Source of the DNA: Clostridia bacterium
GTDB lineage: Bacteria > Bacillota > Clostridia > Clostridiales > Clostridiaceae
Direction: 5' to 3'
Assembly: GCA_009930125.1 (NCBI GenBank)
Contig: RZYZ01000013.1
Location: 1-18,965 of the forward strand
DNA: 18,965 bases
This document shows positions 7,277 to 14,583 of this stretch, piece by piece. The notes under the pieces are model-generated. The model was not told the DNA's origin, made no database searches, and worked only from the letters and a program-made list of their open reading frames with translations. Position numbers and translations under genes: made by a program. Positions within the stretch are counted from its first letter, which is position 1; each line of letters starts with the position of its first letter.

Positions 7277-7411
7277 ATGGAAAAATTCATATTCATGTAC
7301 CTGATTCTGATACCGGTATTCGCAGCCATACCGCTTCTGATTCTGTATTTCATCATCAAGCTGGCTGTGAAAAATGCGATTAGAGAACTGAGAAAAGAAA
7401 ACACATTATAG
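7277..7411 (+). CDS. Small single-helix membrane protein, 44 aa
   Basis: A short gene with a strong ribosome site (GAGGAGG at 7264-7270, six bases before ATG). The product begins MEKFIFMYLILIPVFAAIPL and is one long hydrophobic helix (residues 4-30), followed by a basic, charged tail (KLAVKNAIRELRKEN). The positive tail predicts the C-terminus in the cytoplasm. It resembles the 49-aa product at 5210 in plan but not in sequence. It ends 35 bases before the acetyltransferase start and is likely co-transcribed with it. No function is known. Confidence 0.6.
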   Translation: MEKFIFMYLILIPVFAAIPLLILYFIIKLAVKNAIRELRKENTL

Positions 7412-7446
7412 TGGACCGAAATCTCTCATGAATGGAGAAGAGTAAA

Positions 7447-8016
7447 ATGAAGCATTTAGGCACGAAAGAACTGGAAACGGAAAGACTTCTGCTTCGAAGA
7501 TTCAGACAAGATGATGCAGAAGCCATGTACAGAAACTGGGCCAGCGATCCGGAGGTCACAAAATATCTCATGTGGCCGACCCATAAGAACATCAATGTAT
7601 CCGAAACGGTGCTGGAGGACTGGGTGGAGAACTATGCCGATAAGACCTATTACCTGTGGGCCATTGTCCTGAAATCTGAAGGTCCTGAGCCCATCGGCTC
7701 CATCAGTATCGTTAGGCAGGACAAGAACGTCAAGATGGTCCATGTGGGCTACTGCATCGGAAGAAAATGGTGGCATCAGGGCATCACGTCAGAAGCCCTG
7801 GACAGGGTGGTCCGCTTCTTCTTTGAGGAAGTACGGGTGAACCGTTTTGAATCCAGATTCGATCCGAGAAACGCCAATTCAGGAAAGGTCATGGAGAAAT
7901 GCGGTCTCCTTTATGAAGGAACCATGAGACAGGGTGACTGGAACAATCAGGGCATCTGTGATTACTCCATGTACGGACTTGTGCGGGATGACTATGAGAA
8001 GAATAGAAATCTGTAA
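7447..8016 (+). CDS. GNAT-family N-acetyltransferase, RimJ/RimL-like
   Basis: A cytoplasmic 189-aa acetyltransferase using acetyl-CoA (Acetyltransf_3 type). The N-terminal strand ELETERLLLRRFRQDDAEAM (residues 9-28) is typical of the RimJ/RimL branch. The CoA-binding loop region is GRKWWHQGITSEAL (105-118), which fits the Q/RxxGxG/A motif in degenerate form. The late N-x-SGKVMEKCG segment (143-153) is the usual helix after strand 5. ATG 7447 is chosen because GGAG lies nine bases upstream; the alternative ATG at 7432 has no ribosome site. Members of this branch acetylate ribosomal protein N-termini, amino acids or antibiotics. Substrate prediction from sequence is not reliable, so none is given. 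The next gene begins 15 bases downstream, with its ribosome site overlapping this stop codon. Confidence 0.88.
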   Translation: MKHLGTKELETERLLLRRFRQDDAEAMYRNWASDPEVTKYLMWPTHKNINVSETVLEDWVENYADKTYYLWAIVLKSEGPEPIGSISIVRQDKNVKMVHVGYCIGRKWWHQGITSEALDRVVRFFFEEVRVNRFESRFDPRNANSGKVMEKCGLLYEGTMRQGDWNNQGICDYSMYGLVRDDYEKNRNL

Positions 8017-8030
8017 AGGAGAATGCTCAT

Positions 8031-8489
8031 ATGAAGAAGAGTGCAGCAGCCCTACTCCTCCTGATTCTGTTGCTTACCATGGGATGCACTGGTCAGGTGA
8101 GGTCCTCCTTCGAGGAGAAGGACCTGAACACCGTACCCGGTATAGCGCTTGGTAGGGTGGTTCAGGACGGAAACATGCTGACGTATACGCTGTCGAACTA
8201 TGCTGGGGAAACCATGTGGTATGGAGCCGAGATCCGTCTGGAAACAGAAAAACGTGGGGAGTGGTATAAAGTGCAGCCCGTGGCGGATTTCACCGCAGAG
8301 ATTTACGGACTTTCTTCCGGCAGCGAGAAGGGGATGCGGCTCAATCTAGGCAGCTTCAAGGACATGAAAAGTGGAACACACAGGCTCATCAAGACCTTCT
8401 ATCTCACAGAGTACAATGAGTTGAGAAAGATGGAAGAACCCGGGAAAGAGATGTATCATGTTTCCTGTGAATTTGAAATCAAAAAGTAA
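8031..8489 (+). CDS. Lipoprotein with a bacterial Ig-like domain
   Basis: A 152-aa secreted lipoprotein. The signal peptide MKKSAAALLLLILLLTMGC ends at the lipidated C19. The rest is one beta-rich domain: LGRVVQDGNMLTYTLSNYAG, then WYGAEIRLETEKRGEWYKVQ, then GTHRLIKTFYLT and a last strand, YHVSCEFEI. This pattern (weak-order strands, WYKV, then HRLIKTFYL and a final strand) resembles the small Ig-like domain found in Firmicutes lipoproteins (Pfam Big_14 type); the match is from memory. AAAGGAG overlaps the stop codon of the acetyltransferase gene, nine bases before ATG, so translation is probably coupled. It should sit on the outer face of the cell membrane; its ligand is unknown. Confidence 0.8.
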   Translation: MKKSAAALLLLILLLTMGCTGQVRSSFEEKDLNTVPGIALGRVVQDGNMLTYTLSNYAGETMWYGAEIRLETEKRGEWYKVQPVADFTAEIYGLSSGSEKGMRLNLGSFKDMKSGTHRLIKTFYLTEYNELRKMEEPGKEMYHVSCEFEIKK

Positions 8490-8508
8490 GAGCTGAGGAG
8501 GAAATAGA

Positions 8509-8718
8509 ATGATGAAGTATTTCATAGGGTGGATCGGATGCAGTGCAGCATCAGGATTTCTTTTGTATACCATCGTATCGGCCATCAGCCGAACGACATT
8601 CACGTATATCTTCCGTGAATTTGAAATCATGCTGATGCTGATCGGTTTTTCAGCGCTGCTGTCTACAGTGGTGGTGTGCACGAAATATCTGTCTGACAAA
8701 ATGAATACCGAGAAATAG
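8509..8718 (+). CDS. Small membrane protein, 69 aa, two helices
   Basis: GAGGAGG (8495-8501) lies seven bases before ATG 8509. The product begins MMKYFIGWIGCSAASGFLLY and has two predicted membrane helices (about residues 4-26 and 39-60) joined by a short loop (RTTFTYIFREFE), ending in a hydrophilic tail (KYLSDKMNTEK). No family was recognised. It follows the Ig-like lipoprotein gene by 19 bases and is the last gene of the unit; a strong terminator begins 28 bases later. The tight spacing suggests it works with, or at least is made alongside, the lipoprotein. Confidence 0.65.
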   Translation: MMKYFIGWIGCSAASGFLLYTIVSAISRTTFTYIFREFEIMLMLIGFSALLSTVVVCTKYLSDKMNTEK

Positions 8719-8746
8719 CATTTCAAACCTATATAGAAACAAGAGA

Positions 8747-8798
8747 AAGAGCCTATGCAGATCCGGAGCGTCCGGCACTCTGCATAGGCTCTTGTTTT
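8747..8798. terminator. Terminator between convergent genes
   Basis: A perfect 15-bp stem (8747-8761 with 8779-8793) is extended inside by CCGG/CCGG pairing and is followed by GTTTTC on the plus strand. It lies between the 69-aa gene (plus) and the ABC operon (minus). The minus side, TTTCTCTTGTTTC, is also T-rich, so it may act in both directions. Confidence 0.85.
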
Positions 8799-8816
8799 CA
8801 GTTTCAGGAAGCTTTT

Positions 8817-10667
8817 CTATACTTCAAACTGCGCATTGTACAGTTTTTCGTAGAAGCCCTTCTTTTTAATGAGCTCTTCATGGGTTCCTGTTTCCACGAT
8901 GTCTCCCTCATTCATGACCAGAATCACATCCGCGGTGCGGATGGTGGACAGTCTATGGGCGATGACAAAGCTGGTTCTGCCCTTCATGAGCTCTTCCATG
9001 CTTTCCTGAATCAGCACTTCCGTTCTCGTATCCACGGAGCTTGTGGCTTCATCCAGGATGATGATGGAAGGGTCCTTCAGGAAGACTCTGGCGATGGTCA
9101 GAAGCTGTTTCTGGCCCTGGCTGATGTTGGATGCTTCTTCATTGATCTCCATGTCGTACCCGCCAGGCAGGGTCTTCACGAAGTGATGGACATAGGAGGC
9201 CTTGGAGGCTTTTACCACATCCTCGTCGGAGGCGTCAAGCTTACCATAGCGGATATTATCCATGATGGAGCCATGGAAGAGCCAGGTGTCCTGAAGCACC
9301 ATACCGATGGTCTCACGGAGATCTCTCCGGTTCATCTGACGAATGTCGATGCCGTCCAGGTGAATGGTTCCGCTGTTCAGCTCATAATACCGCATGAGGA
9401 GCTTCACAAGAGTGGTCTTTCCGGCACCGGTGGGGCCCACGATGGCCACTCTCTGACCGGGTTTCACATCCAGAGTGAAGTCCTTGATGATGATCTCATC
9501 TTTCTTATAGCCGAACTGGACATGTTCGAAGGATACAGCGCCTTTAACTTCATCGGGGTTCACGCGGATGCCTTCCTCCTCTTCGACCTCTTCTTCCTCC
9601 AGGAATTCGAAGATTCTTTCAGAAGCGGCTACGGTGGACTGCAGCACGTTAGAAATCTGTGCCACCTGGGAGATGGGCTGGGTGAACCGCCTGATGTACT
9701 GTATGAAGGACAGGATATGTCCCACCTTGATGGTTCCTCTGATAGCCAGATATCCACCTACGATGGAGACAAATACATAGCCCAGGTTTCCTACAAACAT
9801 CATGATGGGCTGTGTCAGCCCGGAGAAGAACTGAGATTTCCATGCGGATTTCTGGAGTCTTTCATTGATCTCGCTGAATTCCTCCACGGCTTTTTCTTCC
9901 CGGTTAAAGGCCTTCATGATCACATGACCACCATAGGCTTCCTCCACGTATCCGTTGGCTTCCCCGAGGAATTTCTGCTGCTCTTTGAAGAATCTCTGGG
10001 ACCGCTTGATGATGGTCACCATGAGTCCCATGCTGATGGGCAGGATGAGCAGTGCGATAAGGGTCATGGGGACACTGATGGACAGCATCATGATCATGAT
10101 TCCGATGATGGTGGTCACCGAGGTGATGATTTGTGACAGAGACTGATTGAGGCTCTGGGAAACGGTATCCACATCATTGGTCATTCTGGAAAGAACGTCT
10201 CCGTGGCTGTTCTTATCAAAGTATTTCAGCGGCAGATTACTGATCTTATCGGAAATGCTGGTTCTCAGGTTATAGGATACCTTCTGGGCAACCCCTGACA
10301 CAATGAAGTTCTGGATGAAATTCAGAATGGCAGAGATCACATACAGTCCCAGAAGCATCAGAAGCGTCCTCTGGATGCTGTCGAAATTGATGCCTTCCCC
10401 TGTACCGGCCACTTTTCTCTGTAGTCCTTCGAAGATCTCGTTGGTCACATCCCCGAGGATTCGGGGTCCGAGAATTGCGAAGACGGTGCTTCCGATGGAG
10501 AAAATCATCACGAAGACCAGCGGCAGCAGGTAAGGTTTCAGGAAGGTGCGAAGCTTCCGGAAGGTGTCTTTGAAGTTTTTGGGCTTATCGCCCATGGCAC
10601 CGGGGCCCGGATGTCCGAAGCCTGGTCCTCTTGGGCCTTTCATCGGAGTCTTTGATTCTTTGCTCAT
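8817..10667 (-). CDS. ABC exporter subunit with consensus ATPase residues
   Basis: A fused membrane/ATPase half-transporter of 616 aa, second gene of a heterodimeric multidrug-type ABC exporter. A Pro/Gly-rich cytoplasmic N-terminus (residues 9-25) precedes six membrane helices (about 45-345). The nucleotide-binding domain has Walker A GPTGAGKT (411-418), Q-loop Q459, an unusual signature SQGQK (516-520), Walker B IIILDE with catalytic E540, and switch H571. Its Walker motifs pair with the normal signature of the partner to form the active ATP site, while its odd signature faces the partner's degenerate site. The start codon overlaps the stop of the partner gene (ATGA), with AAAGGAGG upstream, so the two are translationally coupled. 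Substrate unknown; drug or lipid export is typical of the family. Confidence 0.92.
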   Translation of the reverse strand: MSKESKTPMKGPRGPGFGHPGPGAMGDKPKNFKDTFRKLRTFLKPYLLPLVFVMIFSIGSTVFAILGPRILGDVTNEIFEGLQRKVAGTGEGINFDSIQRTLLMLLGLYVISAILNFIQNFIVSGVAQKVSYNLRTSISDKISNLPLKYFDKNSHGDVLSRMTNDVDTVSQSLNQSLSQIITSVTTIIGIMIMMLSISVPMTLIALLILPISMGLMVTIIKRSQRFFKEQQKFLGEANGYVEEAYGGHVIMKAFNREEKAVEEFSEINERLQKSAWKSQFFSGLTQPIMMFVGNLGYVFVSIVGGYLAIRGTIKVGHILSFIQYIRRFTQPISQVAQISNVLQSTVAASERIFEFLEEEEVEEEEGIRVNPDEVKGAVSFEHVQFGYKKDEIIIKDFTLDVKPGQRVAIVGPTGAGKTTLVKLLMRYYELNSGTIHLDGIDIRQMNRRDLRETIGMVLQDTWLFHGSIMDNIRYGKLDASDEDVVKASKASYVHHFVKTLPGGYDMEINEEASNISQGQKQLLTIARVFLKDPSIIILDEATSSVDTRTEVLIQESMEELMKGRTSFVIAHRLSTIRTADVILVMNEGDIVETGTHEELIKKKGFYEKLYNAQFEV

Positions 10668-12868
10668 GATGCTATCTCCTCCTTTGAAAGCTGTGATTTG
10701 GCAATTTCAATATAGACCGGACAGTCTTTCAGAAGCTCCTCATGGGTGCCCTGTCCCACGATTTTTCCTTCATCCAGTACGATGATGCGGTCTGCAGTCT
10801 TGATGGTGCTGATTCTCTGGGCGACGATGATGACGGTGTTGTTGACTTCCTTCTTCAGGGTCGCTCTCAGCTTCGAATCGGTCTTATAGTCCAGTGCGGA
10901 GAAGCTGTCATCGAAGATGATGGCCTCCGCATCCGTAGCCAGGGCTCTGGCGATGGAGAGCCTCTGCCTCTGTCCGCCGGACACATTGCTTCCGCCCTGG
11001 GCGATGGTGAAGTCGAATTTGTCTTCTTTTTCATTGATGAAGTCTTCCGCCTGGGCGATCCGTGCAGCTTTTTTCATCTTTTCGTCGCTCATGTCTTCAT
11101 CGGCATACTTGATGTTGGTCTCTGCGGTGCCGGAGAAGAGGATGCCCTTCTGGGGTACATAGGAGATTCTTCTGCGCAGCTCCTTCAGCGGGATGTCCTT
11201 GATGTTGACACCATTGAGGAGTATCTCTCCCTTGGTCACATCATAGAATCTTGGAATCAGGTTCACCAGGGTGGATTTACCTGAACCGGTGGAGCCGATG
11301 AAAGCAGTGGTCTGACCGTTGTGGGCTTTAAAGGAGATGTTCTCCAGAACACAGTCCTCAGCACCGGGATACTTGAAGGAGACATCCTTGAACTCGATTT
11401 CTCCTTTGATGCCGACAGGCAGTGTCTTAGGCACTGCGGGATCCAGTATGGAGACCTTCTTGTCCAGCACTTCTCCGATTCGGTTCATGGAGACCATGGC
11501 TCGAGGCAGGATGATGGAGACCATGGATAGCATGAGGAAGGACATCATGATCTGCATGGTGTACTGGATGTAGGCCATCATGTCACCTACCTGCATGTTC
11601 CCCAGGTCCACCTGGGTGGAGCCTACCCACACGATGAGAATGCTTAAGGCATTCATGATGAGCATCATCAGGGGCTGCATAATGCCCATGAGTCTGGATA
11701 CGAAAAGATTCGTCTTTGTCAGGTCCTTATTGGCCACATCGAACTTCTTCTCTTCATGTCTTTCCGTGTTGAAGGCTCGGATGACCATGAGGCCCACCAG
11801 GGAGTCTCTCACCACCATGTTCACCTTATCCACCAGAGTCTGCAGTTTCTTGAACTTGGGCAGAGCCGTGCTGAACATGATGACCACCACCGTCAGGATG
11901 GCCATGACGCCTACGGCGATGACCCATGCCATGGACCGGTTGGTGTTCAAGGCCTTGATGATACCACCGATACCCAGGATCGGTGCAAAGAATACCATTC
12001 TCAGGAGCATCACGGAAAACATCTGGACCTGCTGAATGTCATTGGTGCTTCTCGTTATGAGGGATGCGGTGGAGAAGTCGCCATACTCTTCCGTATTAAA
12101 GGAAGCCACTTTTCTGAAGAGGGACGATCTCAGGTCTCTTCCCAGGAAGGCGCTGACTCTGCTGGCGATGAAGCTCACAGAGACGGCCACCAGCATGGCG
12201 AGAAAGGCGATACCGATCATCTGAAGACCGGCCATGAGTACATAATTGGTCTGAATCCTGTCAAGGTCTGCGCCCAGTGATTCATACTCTCCTCTGGTGT
12301 ATAAAGTGGCCGTCTGCGTAATGGCCGCTTCAGGCAGGATGGAGAGTTTTTCAAGGACAGTGTCTATGAAAGCTCTTTTCTCGGCTTCAGGCATCATGGA
12401 GATGGCCTGGATGGGAGAAACGCCAGCAGGGAGCTGGGAAAAATCTCCGCCTGGAATCAGGGTCTTTGCCTGCTCCACATCTCGCAGCCCATACATCATG
12501 AGTAGATAGGGATTGAGATAGTCTAAGGAGGCATCTTCTGTTTCCGGTGTGAGCCTGTATACAGGCTCCTCTGAAATGCCCGGATATTTCTCCAGAAGAT
12601 CCGGATCCTCCCCTTCGAAGAGGGTGTAGGTCTCCCGGAACTTTTCGGTTTCTTCCTGGGTCATAAGATGCTCCAGAAGTGTCACTTCACTTTCACGGAG
12701 CACTTCAGGGTAGGGGGACTCAATGCCGCCCTGCTGAATGCCCACGTTGACGATCTTTGACATATAATCAGGAAGAGATAATTCAAGGGCAGCCTGAGCA
12801 AACAGCAGTGCGATGACTACCAGAATGTGCAGACTGTATTTCTTTAAAAATGACATCAGTTTTATCAT
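10664..12868 (-). CDS. ABC exporter subunit with degenerate ATPase site and large external loop
   Basis: First gene of the ABC pair, 734 aa. The ATG at 12868 is chosen because AAAAGGAGA lies eight bases upstream; the open frame continues to 12931 without a ribosome site. TM1 is about residues 15-33 and TM2 about 208-235, and between them lies a hydrophilic insert of roughly 160 residues on the outside, much longer than in standard half-transporters. The ATPase domain has Walker A GSTGSGKS (525-532), Q573 and normal signature VSGGQ (629-633). Walker B IIFDD ends in D654 where the catalytic Glu should be, and VAQR has Q684 in place of the switch His. These two losses mark the non-hydrolysing site known from heterodimeric exporters such as TM287/288 and BmrCD. 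Transcription starts at a near-consensus promoter and is probably controlled by the divergent MarR. Confidence 0.92.
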   Translation of the reverse strand: MIKLMSFLKKYSLHILVVIALLFAQAALELSLPDYMSKIVNVGIQQGGIESPYPEVLRESEVTLLEHLMTQEETEKFRETYTLFEGEDPDLLEKYPGISEEPVYRLTPETEDASLDYLNPYLLMMYGLRDVEQAKTLIPGGDFSQLPAGVSPIQAISMMPEAEKRAFIDTVLEKLSILPEAAITQTATLYTRGEYESLGADLDRIQTNYVLMAGLQMIGIAFLAMLVAVSVSFIASRVSAFLGRDLRSSLFRKVASFNTEEYGDFSTASLITRSTNDIQQVQMFSVMLLRMVFFAPILGIGGIIKALNTNRSMAWVIAVGVMAILTVVVIMFSTALPKFKKLQTLVDKVNMVVRDSLVGLMVIRAFNTERHEEKKFDVANKDLTKTNLFVSRLMGIMQPLMMLIMNALSILIVWVGSTQVDLGNMQVGDMMAYIQYTMQIMMSFLMLSMVSIILPRAMVSMNRIGEVLDKKVSILDPAVPKTLPVGIKGEIEFKDVSFKYPGAEDCVLENISFKAHNGQTTAFIGSTGSGKSTLVNLIPRFYDVTKGEILLNGVNIKDIPLKELRRRISYVPQKGILFSGTAETNIKYADEDMSDEKMKKAARIAQAEDFINEKEDKFDFTIAQGGSNVSGGQRQRLSIARALATDAEAIIFDDSFSALDYKTDSKLRATLKKEVNNTVIIVAQRISTIKTADRIIVLDEGKIVGQGTHEELLKDCPVYIEIAKSQLSKEEIAS

Positions 12869-12929
12869 ATCAGGTCTCTCCTTTTGCGATGATCGATAGT
12901 ACCCGCAAAACGGGCTTAATATCCTATTC

Positions 12930-12958
12930 ATTATATTTTAGAGAAAGTTATAAGTCAA
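12930..12958 (-). promoter_or_regulatory. Sigma-A type promoter of the ABC operon
   Basis: On the minus strand TTGACT (12958-12953), a 17-base spacer and TATAAT (12935-12930). This is almost perfect consensus, about 60 bases before the ABC start codon. The -35 overlaps the left arm of the palindrome at 12956-12988. Confidence 0.85.
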
Positions 12959-12988
12959 TAATAATTATGAATTCATAAATAGTTATTG
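12956..12988. promoter_or_regulatory. Candidate MarR operator palindrome
   Basis: The centre TTATGAATTCATAA (12965-12978) is a perfect 14-bp palindrome. The flanks CAATAA (12956-12961) and TTATTG (12983-12988) extend the symmetry with one unpaired extra base. The site touches both -35 boxes of the divergent promoters. MarR dimers usually bind such AT-rich palindromes; the link to this MarR is inference from position. Confidence 0.65.
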
Positions 12989-13014
12989 CAAATCGTCGTT
13001 TTTCTCCTTATAAT
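12986..13014 (+). promoter_or_regulatory. Sigma-A type promoter of the marR gene
   Basis: TTGCAA (12986-12991), a 17-base spacer and TATAAT (13009-13014). The -35 overlaps the right arm of the palindrome, as expected for autoregulation. A GTCGTTT/AAACGAC inverted repeat (12995-13001 and 13026-13032) flanks the -10. Confidence 0.85.
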
Positions 13015-13057
13015 CTAATAGAAGAAACGACTTGAAGATAAAGTGAGGAGAATACAT

Positions 13058-13504
13058 TTGGGAAAGAGAGAGATAATGAAGGAAACAGGCGACAACATAC
13101 TCAGTATGACCGTTGTCATGCACAGTAAGTTCGTGAATTTCCAGACCATATCAAAAACCTGTGAAGTGCCTCAGAGCTATATCCGGGTGCTGTTCATACT
13201 GAAGAAGTTCAGAGAAATGACCATGTCCGAAATGGCGAAGATCATGGTGATCTCAAAGCCTAATCTCACTCCGGTCATCGACAGGCTCATCGAAGACGGC
13301 TATGTGGAGCGCAAGCCCGGTCCAAAGGATCGGAGAAAACTGGTGGTTTCCCTCACGGATTCCGGCAGAGACTATCTGGAAGAGGTGGAGGACAAAGTGA
13401 AGGGAAATGCAGCGGATAAGCTGGAAAGTCTTTCTGAGGAGGATCTTAAGGAGCTCAATGAGGCGTCTCTGAAAATCGTGGAAATCATCCGGAAACTGAA
13501 ATAA
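13058..13504 (+). CDS. MarR-family transcriptional regulator
   Basis: A 148-aa winged-helix regulator, probably the repressor of the divergent ABC exporter and of itself. Residues 41-105 carry the winged helix: YIRVLFILKKFREMTMSEMA, recognition helix around ISKPNLTPVIDRLIEDGYV, and wing PGPKDRRKLVVSLTDSG with the family-typical DRR (91-93). Helices at both ends (about 8-35 and 105-147) form the dimer interface. C35 is the only cysteine. The preferred start is TTG 13058 with AGGAG at 13046-13050 seven bases upstream; ATG 13076 is a possible alternative with a poorer site, and GTG 13043 would overlap the ribosome site. MarR proteins usually release DNA on binding phenolic or drug-like ligands, which fits its place beside an exporter. 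Confidence 0.9.
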   Translation: MGKREIMKETGDNILSMTVVMHSKFVNFQTISKTCEVPQSYIRVLFILKKFREMTMSEMAKIMVISKPNLTPVIDRLIEDGYVERKPGPKDRRKLVVSLTDSGRDYLEEVEDKVKGNAADKLESLSEEDLKELNEASLKIVEIIRKLK

Positions 13505-13505
13505 C

Positions 13506-13555
13506 AAGAGGAAGAGAAGGGCCCTTTAGGATCCTGTTTCTCTTCCTCTTTCGAC
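13506..13555. terminator. Terminator between marR and the 57-aa gene
   Basis: A perfect 13-bp stem (13506-13518 with 13538-13550) has a 19-base loop that contains the small palindrome AGGATCCT. The T-tract is weak (TCGACTTTC on plus, GTTATTTC on minus). It lies between convergent genes. Confidence 0.65.
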
Positions 13556-13597
13556 TTTCTGATGATATTTCTTTCAGCGGTACTGCTTCTACTTGAG

Positions 13598-13771
13598 TCA
13601 GATTCCCAGCATATCCAGAAAGGGACTGATATCGATGACTCCCTGCAGATCCAGATAGTAGGCAATAAAGAATAGAATACCCACAGTCAGTACAAATTTG
13701 AATGCTGATTTCATGATTTTCAGGACGATGACGATGGCGAAGAACGCCAGGGCGATGACGATGAAATCCAA
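13598..13771 (-). CDS. Small membrane protein, 57 aa, TTG start
   Basis: Reading the minus strand, AAAGGAGG (13787-13780) lies eight bases before a TTG at 13771. The frame then encodes 57 residues: a first membrane helix DFIVIALAFFAIVIVLKIM (residues 2-20), a short basic turn, a second helix FKFVLTVGILFFIAYYL (24-40) and a tail, DLQGVIDISPFLDMLGI. Hydrophobic periodicity and the strong ribosome site argue for a real gene, although the size and the TTG start hide it from simple gene callers. It diverges from the two-component system across about 113 bases and may share its control. An extended -10 lies upstream. Function unknown. Confidence 0.65.
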   Translation of the reverse strand: MDFIVIALAFFAIVIVLKIMKSAFKFVLTVGILFFIAYYLDLQGVIDISPFLDMLGI

Positions 13772-13819
13772 GGGACGCGCCTCCTTTAAGACAAGTTTAA
13801 TTATAAAAGCTTATAATCC

Positions 13820-13828
13820 ATTATAGCA
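13820..13828 (-). promoter_or_regulatory. Extended -10 promoter candidate for the 57-aa gene
   Basis: On the minus strand TGCTATAAT gives a TGn extended -10 with a consensus hexamer, about 50 bases before the TTG start. No clear -35 is seen. GCACAA and TTGTGC form an inverted repeat (13826-13831 and 13845-13850) with a 13-base spacer next to it, a possible regulator site in the shared intergenic region. No convincing promoter for the response regulator gene was found here. Confidence 0.45.
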
Positions 13829-13884
13829 CAAGGTTTCATGAATATTGTGCGTGTTTCTTTGTTAAATAGGTAGAGGTGAAAACA

Positions 13885-14583
13885 ATGAAAATGTTGATAA
13901 TAGAGGACGATAAGCTCCTGGCGGAGTCCATAGCAGATTACCTTTCTGACAGTTTTTCTGTGGATCTTGCCCGTGATGGAGAAGAAGGCCTTTATGAGGC
14001 AGAAAAGGATATCTACGACTGCATTCTTCTGGACATCATGATGCCGGAGATGAACGGCTACGAGGTGCTGGAGAATCTCCGTAAACAGGGCATCACGACG
14101 CCTGTCATCATGATCACGGCAAAGGATGGTCTGGATGACAAAATCAAGGGACTGAAACTGGGTGCCGATGACTACATCGTGAAGCCTTTCTTCAGAGAAG
14201 AACTCCTGGCCCGAGTGGAAGCGGTTCTTCGAAGAAGCGGCAGACTCATGGACATCGCAACCATAAAATACAAGGATCTGACGCTGGAGCGAAAATCCAA
14301 GAGAGTCTTTCTGAGGGACAAGGAGATCTTCCTCCAGGGTAAGCAGTATGATCTTCTGGAGTATCTCATCTCCAACAAGGACACCATCCTGACCAAGGAG
14401 CAGATTTTCGACAGAATCTGGGGATTTGATTCCGACACAATGGTCAGTGTCGTGGAAGTCTATGTGTCCAATCTCAGAAAAGCGCTGAAAAATTACGGAT
14501 ATACACTTCCTATCAAAACCGTCAGGGGATTAGGATATATGTTCTCTGTGGAGGAAGAATCGGATGAAGAAGAAAAAGCTTAG
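13885..14583 (+). CDS. OmpR/PhoB-family response regulator
   Basis: The DNA-binding half of a two-component system, 232 aa. The receiver domain (1-118) has the acidic pocket IIEDD (D8, D9), phosphoacceptor D50 in CILLDIMMPEMNGYE, T78 in MITAKD and K100 in VKPF. All the residues needed for phosphorylation are present. The C-terminal winged-helix domain (about 128-225) has KRVFLRDKEIFLQGKQYDLL and the late VRGLGYMF segment typical of OmpR regulators. ATG 13885 is preferred, with AGAGGTG ending six bases upstream; the in-frame GTG at 13876 is part of that site. The histidine kinase gene overlaps its 3' end by 20 bases, so the pair is co-translated. The target genes are not shown by sequence; the divergent 57-aa gene is a natural candidate. 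Confidence 0.92.
   Translation: MKMLIIEDDKLLAESIADYLSDSFSVDLARDGEEGLYEAEKDIYDCILLDIMMPEMNGYEVLENLRKQGITTPVIMITAKDGLDDKIKGLKLGADDYIVKPFFREELLARVEAVLRRSGRLMDIATIKYKDLTLERKSKRVFLRDKEIFLQGKQYDLLEYLISNKDTILTKEQIFDRIWGFDSDTMVSVVEVYVSNLRKALKNYGYTLPIKTVRGLGYMFSVEEESDEEEKA

Noticed and set aside
8467..8629. A 15-base exact direct repeat, GTGAATTTGAAATCA, at 8467 and 8615
   Set aside because: Both copies are inside coding sequence and only one pair was seen; probably chance, with no sign of a mobile or recombination site.
8880..10136. A 418-codon open frame on the plus strand opposite the ABC gene
   Set aside because: It lies entirely antisense to a gene with clear ABC motifs, has a His/Asp/Gly-rich composition typical of shadow frames, and has no ribosome site.
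13372..13665. A 97-codon minus-strand frame overlapping the end of marR
   Set aside because: It runs through the terminator and antisense to marR. The real minus-strand gene here is the 57-aa membrane protein in a different frame.
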